DNA of 64,000 nucleotides from Hyphomicrobiales bacterium (GTDB taxonomy: Bacteria > Pseudomonadota > Alphaproteobacteria > Rhizobiales > Beijerinckiaceae): contig JAIXSM010000079.1 of NCBI GenBank assembly GCA_027484655.1, positions 62,001-126,000 of the forward strand, in the 5' to 3' direction. Below the pieces are notes generated by a model, which was not told where the DNA came from, ran no database searches, and worked only from the letters and a program-made list of their open reading frames with translations. A program made the position numbers and the translations under genes. Of this stretch, positions 59,730 through 64,000 are shown piece by piece (the stretch's first letter is position 1; every line of letters starts with the position of its first letter).

Positions 59730-60827
59730 ATGGACTGGTCCCCTGAACAGGAAAGCGCGCTCGACGAGGTCGGCCGATGGCTGAAGAAGCGCGGCCGGGG
59801 CGATCAGGTGTTTCGCCTGTTCGGCTATGCCGGCACCGGCAAGACCACGCTCGCGCGCCACGTGGCCGAAGGCGTTGAAGGCAATGTCGTATTCGCCGCC
59901 TACACCGGCAAGGCCGCTCTCGTCATGCAGTCGCGGGGCTGCCCTGACGCGCGCACGATCCACTCGCTCATCTATCGCCCCAAGGAGATCGACAGCGAGG
60001 AGCCGTCGTTCGTGCTCAACGGCGACAGCGAGGCGGCCAACGCGAAGCTCATCGTCATCGATGAGTGCTCCATGGTTGATGAGGAGCTGGGTCGCGATCT
60101 GTTGTCATTCGGCCGGCCCGTGCTGGTGCTCGGCGATCCCGCCCAGTTGCCGCCCGTAAAAGGCGGCGGCTACTTCACCGAGGCCGAGCCGGACGTCATG
60201 CTCGCGCAGGTGCACCGCCAGGCCGCCGGCGATCCCATCGTGCATCTCTCGATGGTGGTGCGCGAGGGCGGGCGCCCCAAGGCGGGCGACTATGGCTCCA
60301 CCCGCGTCATCCGCCGCGAGGAGATCGACTCCGAGCGGGTGCTCGCCGCCGATCAGGTGCTCGTCGGCCTCAACCGCTCGCGGCGGCTCTACAACAAACG
60401 CATCCGCCAGCTTCTCGGCCGCACATCGACAACGCCCGAGCCCGGCGACAAGCTGGTCTGTCTGCGCAACGACCGCACGAAAGGCTTGCTGAACGGGGGC
60501 GTCTGGCGGGTGCAGTCGGCGACCGGCGTGGCCCGCAACGGCAAGTTGCGCATGACGGTCGTCCCGGAAGAGGAGTCCAGCCGCAAGGCGCAAAGGATCG
60601 GCGTCATCCCGGCGTTCTTCGAGAGCGAGGATGAGATCCCCTTCTCCCTGCGCAAGAATTCGGATGAATTCGATTACGGCTACGCGCTCACGGTCCACAA
60701 GGCGCAAGGGTCGCAATGGGATGACGTGGTCCTGTTCGACGAGTCATTCGCATTCCGCGAACATCGGAATAGGTGGCTTTACACCGGTGTAACCCGGGCC
60801 TCCAAGCGCCTTACGCTCGTGCTATAG
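59730..60827 (+). CDS. RecD/Dda-like SF1 DNA helicase
   Basis: A 365-aa ATPase. Walker A 'GYAGTGKT' (32-39), Walker B 'VIDECSMVDEEL', 'LGDPAQLPPV', and motif VI region 'YALTVHKAQGSQWDDV' and 'LYTGVTRAS'. It is the short single-subunit type like phage T4 Dda and the RecD2 core, common in Rhizobiales, where its role in replication or repair is not defined. Confidence 0.92.
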   Translation: MDWSPEQESALDEVGRWLKKRGRGDQVFRLFGYAGTGKTTLARHVAEGVEGNVVFAAYTGKAALVMQSRGCPDARTIHSLIYRPKEIDSEEPSFVLNGDSEAANAKLIVIDECSMVDEELGRDLLSFGRPVLVLGDPAQLPPVKGGGYFTEAEPDVMLAQVHRQAAGDPIVHLSMVVREGGRPKAGDYGSTRVIRREEIDSERVLAADQVLVGLNRSRRLYNKRIRQLLGRTSTTPEPGDKLVCLRNDRTKGLLNGGVWRVQSATGVARNGKLRMTVVPEEESSRKAQRIGVIPAFFESEDEIPFSLRKNSDEFDYGYALTVHKAQGSQWDDVVLFDESFAFREHRNRWLYTGVTRASKRLTLVL

Positions 60828-60868
60828 AACTTGGCCGCTCGGGCGGGGAGGGAAGCCGGGAGAAGCGC

Positions 60869-61417
60869 ATGCCTGAGTTTGCGGTCGTGGTGCTGGAGTT
60901 TATGAAGACCCACCAGATGTGGGCGGCGCCGATAGTCTTCCTGCTGGCGTTTGGCGAATCCCTGGCGATCTTCGCGCTGATTTTGCCGGCGTCCATCATC
61001 CTGTGGGGCGTGGGCGCGCTCATCGGGGCCGCGAGCCTCGATTTCTGGCCGATCTGGGCGGCCGCCATCATCGGCGCCGGCCTGGGCGACTGGGTCTCCT
61101 ACTGGCTGGGCCTGCACTTTCACGACCAGATTGCGCGCATGTGGCCGCTCAATCGCTACCCGGCGCTGCTGGAGCGCGGGCACGCCTTCTTCCATCGCTA
61201 TGGGGCGCTGGGCGTCTTCGGCGGCCGCTTCATCGGCCCCCTGCGCGCCGTGGTGCCGCTGGCGGCGGGCGCGTGCCAGATGCCGCGAACGCCCTTCCAT
61301 ATCGCCAACTGGACGTCGGCGGTGGGCTGGGCGACCCTCACCCTGGCGCCCGGCGCGCTGGGCGCGGACTTCCTGCTCAACCAGCTTGGGTGGGGCGCGG
61401 CCTTCGCCGGGCGCTAA
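60869..61417 (+). CDS. DedA-family membrane protein
   Basis: A 182-aa inner-membrane protein. Family signatures are 'FGESLAIFALILPASIIL' (part), 'GAGLGDWVSYWLG' and 'HRYGALGVFGGRFIGPLRAVVPLAAG' (parts). DedA proteins act as lipid flippases or help maintain membrane potential. GGGAGA precedes the ATG. 41 nt after the helicase gene and upstream of hemA. Confidence 0.94.
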   Translation: MPEFAVVVLEFMKTHQMWAAPIVFLLAFGESLAIFALILPASIILWGVGALIGAASLDFWPIWAAAIIGAGLGDWVSYWLGLHFHDQIARMWPLNRYPALLERGHAFFHRYGALGVFGGRFIGPLRAVVPLAAGACQMPRTPFHIANWTSAVGWATLTLAPGALGADFLLNQLGWGAAFAGR

Positions 61418-61611
61418 TGATTTGCCGCAAAGCACTGCCCCGCCGGACATGGCAGGCTGGTCGAGCATAGCAGGTGAGACCATCTGCCGCTCGCGCCTCG
61501 ACGCCGGAAGGGGTATGTGGTTTCATGAGAGTTCTGAACAGGCCGCGTACCATTCGACCGTACCGGCCGCGGCCGGGGTTGCAACCCGGCTCTGGCGAGG
61601 GCGGTTCGAAG

Positions 61612-62877
61612 ATGGATTACAGGCGGTGTTTCGGGCAGGCGATCGATCGTCTTCGCGATGAACGTCGGTATCGCGTGTTTGCGGATCTGGAGCGTGACGC
61701 CACGCGGTTTCCGCACGCCGCCTGGTATCCCGACAGCTCCCGCCCGGAGCTGACGCGCGACGTCGTGATCTGGTGCTCCAACGACTACCTCGCCATGGGG
61801 CAGCATCCGGATGTGATTGCGGCCATGAATGAGGCCGCCATCCGCCATGGCGCCGGGGCGGGCGGCACCCGCAACATTTCGGGCACCAACCATCCGCTGG
61901 TGCGGCTGGAGGCGGAGCTTGCCGATCTCCATGGCAAGGACTCGGCGCTGGCGTTCACCTCCGGCTGGGTGTCGAATCTGGCCGCGATCTCCACCATCGC
62001 CCAGCTTCTGCCGAACTGCCTCATCATCTCCGATGCGCTCAATCATAACTCGATGATCGAGGGCGTGAAGCGCTCGGGCGCGGACAAGACGATCTTCCAG
62101 CACAACGACATGGCGCATCTCGAAGAGATCCTGAAGAGCGCCGGACGCGAGCGCGCCAAGCTCATCGTCTTCGAGAGCCTGTATTCCATGGACGGCGACA
62201 TCGCGCCGGTCGAGCGCATCGCGGATCTGGCCGAGCACTACGGCGCAATGACCTACGTTGATGAGGTTCACGCGGTGGGCATGTACGGCGCTCGCGGCGG
62301 CGGCATCTGCGAGCGCGACGGCGTGATGGATCGCATCGATGTCATCGAGGGAACGCTGGCCAAGGGGTTCGGCACGCTGGGCGGCTACATCGCCGCCGAC
62401 GAGGTGATCGTCGATGCTGTGCGCAGCTACGCGCCCTCGTTCATCTTCACCACCGCGCTGCCGCCGGCGGTTGCGGCTGCGGCGCACGCGGCTGTCACCC
62501 GTCTCAAGCGCTCGAACGTGGAGCGGGAGCAGCAGCAGCGGCAGGTGGCGCGCACCAAGAGCGCGCTGGAGGCCGCGGGCATTCCGGTGATGGCGAATCC
62601 ATCCCACATCGTGCCGGTGTTCGTGGGCGATGCGGAGCTGTGCAAGATGGCCAGCGACATGCTGCTGGAAGAGCACAGCATCTACATCCAGCCCATCAAC
62701 TATCCCACCGTGGCGCGCGGCACGGAGCGTCTGCGCATCACGCCGACCCCGGCGCACACGGACGCCCATATCGACGCGCTGGTGAGCGCCATGGCCGATG
62801 TGTGGCGCCGTCTTGGCCTGCCGCGGGTTGCGCTCCAGCAGCCGGCCGTCGGCCTCAAGGTCGTTGCGGCGGAGTAA
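61612..62877 (+). CDS. hemA: 5-aminolevulinate synthase
   Basis: Condenses glycine and succinyl-CoA in the first step of tetrapyrrole synthesis by the C4 route, which in bacteria is typical of Alphaproteobacteria. It is 421 aa. The PLP lysine is Lys251 in '[13 protein letters not shown]', with '[18 protein letters not shown]' and '[11 protein letters not shown]'. GAGGG lies about 12 nt before the ATG. The 194-bp upstream gap shows no clear FNR or Irr site. Confidence 0.97.
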   Translation: MDYRRCFGQAIDRLRDERRYRVFADLERDATRFPHAAWYPDSSRPELTRDVVIWCSNDYLAMGQHPDVIAAMNEAAIRHGAGAGGTRNISGTNHPLVRLEAELADLHGKDSALAFTSGWVSNLAAISTIAQLLPNCLIISDALNHNSMIEGVKRSGADKTIFQHNDMAHLEEILKSAGRERAKLIVFESLYSMDGDIAPVERIADLAEHYGAMTYVDEVHAVGMYGARGGGICERDGVMDRIDVIEGTLAKGFGTLGGYIAADEVIVDAVRSYAPSFIFTTALPPAVAAAAHAAVTRLKRSNVEREQQQRQVARTKSALEAAGIPVMANPSHIVPVFVGDAELCKMASDMLLEEHSIYIQPINYPTVARGTERLRITPTPAHTDAHIDALVSAMADVWRRLGLPRVALQQPAVGLKVVAAE

Positions 62878-62902
62878 GGTCTGCGAGCGCGCGGCAAACG
62901 TC

Positions 62903-62922
62903 CGGCCGGGTTCGCCCGGCCG
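62903..62922. terminator. Bidirectional hairpin between hemA and AbrB-type gene
   Basis: CGGCCGGG-TTCG-CCCGGCCG, a perfect 8-bp stem, lies between two convergent genes and abuts the stop codon of the minus-strand gene. A T-containing tail (TTATCGTTT) follows on the plus strand. Confidence 0.7.
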
Positions 62923-63981
62923 TTATCGTTTCGGCTTCAACCACGTCTGCACGATCACCGGCATGCTGGCGTTGAGCAGCATGAACCGCGACAGGTGATG
63001 GACGGCCACATAAAGCGGATCGAAGCCGAGCGCGAAGGCCAGCATGGTCATGGCCTCCAGGGCGCCCGGCGCAAAGCCCACCATGGCCGCGCCGAACGAA
63101 ACGCCGAGCAGCCACGTCGCCAGCGCCGCAAAGGCCGCCGAGGTGGCGAGGCCGAGGCCGATGGAGCCCGTCGCCGCGCCCAGAATGCTGGGCAGGCGGC
63201 GCCAGTCGAAGCCGACGAACCGCGACCCGGTCCAGGCGCCGATCAGCACCTGCCCGAACAGGGCGATGGGCTGCGGCACGCGGCCGGGCGCCACCCCCGT
63301 GCCGTGGAAAACGGCTGACACGAGCATCGCGCCGAAGAAGACGCCGCCGGCGACCTTCAGGCGCTCCAGACCGAAGCCGGCCAGCGCCCCAAGCGCCAGC
63401 ATCACGCCGACGAGCCAGAGCGGGTCAAGCGCGGCCGGTGGCGTCGCGGCGATGGGCGGACCAAACTCGACCACGAGAATCGGCAGCACCGCCATGAGGA
63501 TGAGCACGCGGAACATCTGCACCACGACGATCCGCGGGACGTCGCCGCCCACGCTTGGCGCCACCGCCAGAATGTAGGCGAACGCGCCCGGGCTTGAGGC
63601 GAGGAACGCGGTTGAGCGCGACCAACCTGCGGCGAAGACGAGGAAAAGCGTGCCTACCGCCGTGGTCGCGATCACGCTCGCCGTCATGATGAGGAGGCTG
63701 ACAGGATAGGTGATGACGCCGCGCAGGGTCTCCGGGTTCACCGCCGCCCCCAGCGTCACACCGGACGCAATCATGGCCGCAAGCCGCAGGGGGCCTTCAA
63801 TGCGCGAGGCGAGGCCGAAGACGGTCATCAGCGTGACGACGACCATGGCGCCGGAAATCGCCCCGCCCGGGACGCCAAGCCACAGGAAGCCCGCCGACCC
63901 TATGGAGCCGCAGGCGATTGTGAATATCTGACGGTGGATGGGCGGCTTGCGAAAAGCCTGGCTGGGAGTCGGAGTGGCCAT
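62923..63981 (-). CDS. AbrB-family membrane transporter, second paralogue
   Basis: A 352-aa polytopic membrane protein with duplicated AbrB repeats: 'LGVPGGAISGAMVVVT', 'SSPGAFAYILAVAP', 'GAWTGSRFVGFDW' and 'VGFAPGALEAMTMLAFALGFDP' (parts). It aligns along its length with 8745-9836. Substrate unknown. The ATG at 63981 is 19 nt from the window end, so its promoter is not visible. Confidence 0.92.
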   Translation of the reverse strand: MATPTPSQAFRKPPIHRQIFTIACGSIGSAGFLWLGVPGGAISGAMVVVTLMTVFGLASRIEGPLRLAAMIASGVTLGAAVNPETLRGVITYPVSLLIMTASVIATTAVGTLFLVFAAGWSRSTAFLASSPGAFAYILAVAPSVGGDVPRIVVVQMFRVLILMAVLPILVVEFGPPIAATPPAALDPLWLVGVMLALGALAGFGLERLKVAGGVFFGAMLVSAVFHGTGVAPGRVPQPIALFGQVLIGAWTGSRFVGFDWRRLPSILGAATGSIGLGLATSAAFAALATWLLGVSFGAAMVGFAPGALEAMTMLAFALGFDPLYVAVHHLSRFMLLNASMPVIVQTWLKPKR

Positions 63982-64000
63982 GATGATCCGTGCGCCGGGA

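Noticed and set aside
61418..61611. FNR/FixK box (TTGAT-N4-ATCAA) controlling hemA
   Set aside because: No match with both half-sites in the upstream gap.

Overview
The window is GC-rich, densely packed chromosomal DNA of an alphaproteobacterium, most likely of the order Hyphomicrobiales (Rhizobiales). Pointers are a C4-pathway 5-aminolevulinate synthase (hemA), a PodJ-type polarity factor with coiled coils, one membrane segment and Sel1 repeats, an ilvE / marR / ompR-type regulator / sensor-kinase arrangement, a double-length dCTP deaminase, and several periplasmic TctC-like receptors. I cannot name a species. About 66 protein genes, one tRNA-Gly(CCC) and several families of intergenic repeats can be supported. 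There is no rRNA, CRISPR array or recognisable prophage.

Layout. 1-2943: two-component system plus MarR regulator, divergent from a branched-chain aminotransferase. 2913-6104: a cell-surface protein-sorting module, with an exosortase, a small membrane accessory protein and two tandem surface proteins with a VPIPL-type sorting tail. 6066-9836: isochorismatase, moaE, moaD, pgsA, a GST and an AbrB-type transporter. 9926-14758: pgeF, a NDUFAF7-like methyltransferase, lgt, another methyltransferase and carA. 14910-25389: housekeeping genes (yqeY, rluD, ychF, apt, mtnP, msrP, fur) separated by long repeat blocks. 25390-30728: an operon of Tag, an HD phosphohydrolase, a dual-specificity phosphatase and a NrtR-like Nudix protein, then metZ, dcd and the tRNA. 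30775-34389: an exported amidohydrolase, a basic exported protein, and a decarboxylase-like protein paired with a TctC-like receptor. 34450-39960: ion channel, pyrD, a NarL-type regulator and a sodium:solute-symporter-like protein. 39965-47371: the four-gene ligase-associated DNA damage response set (ligase, exonuclease, Lhr-type helicase, PdeM). 47393-53904: a truncated antitoxin, a TIGR02186/TauE pair, podJ and a MerR regulator. 53905-55118: a small accessory island with an IS481-type remnant, a structured repeat-bearing leader and an Abi/HEPN gene. 55131-59253: isomerase, old-yellow-enzyme oxidoreductase and a second decarboxylase-like/TctC-like pair. 59730-63981: RecD-like helicase, DedA, hemA and a second AbrB-type transporter.

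Two systems deserve most attention. First, the exosortase locus: the 3' ends of both substrate genes are nearly identical and encode tails read antisense through the 3' end of the neighbouring isochorismatase gene, so the sorting tail appears to have been captured and then duplicated. Second, the Abi/HEPN gene at 54377-55048: it is preceded by a GC hairpin, a perfect 17-nt tandem repeat and a strong terminator-like hairpin, an arrangement like that of RNA-antitoxin (type III-like) toxin systems, and the whole segment is bounded by a 15-bp direct repeat and a broken transposase gene. Two paralogous decarboxylase-like/TctC-like gene pairs 25 kb apart are also unexplained.
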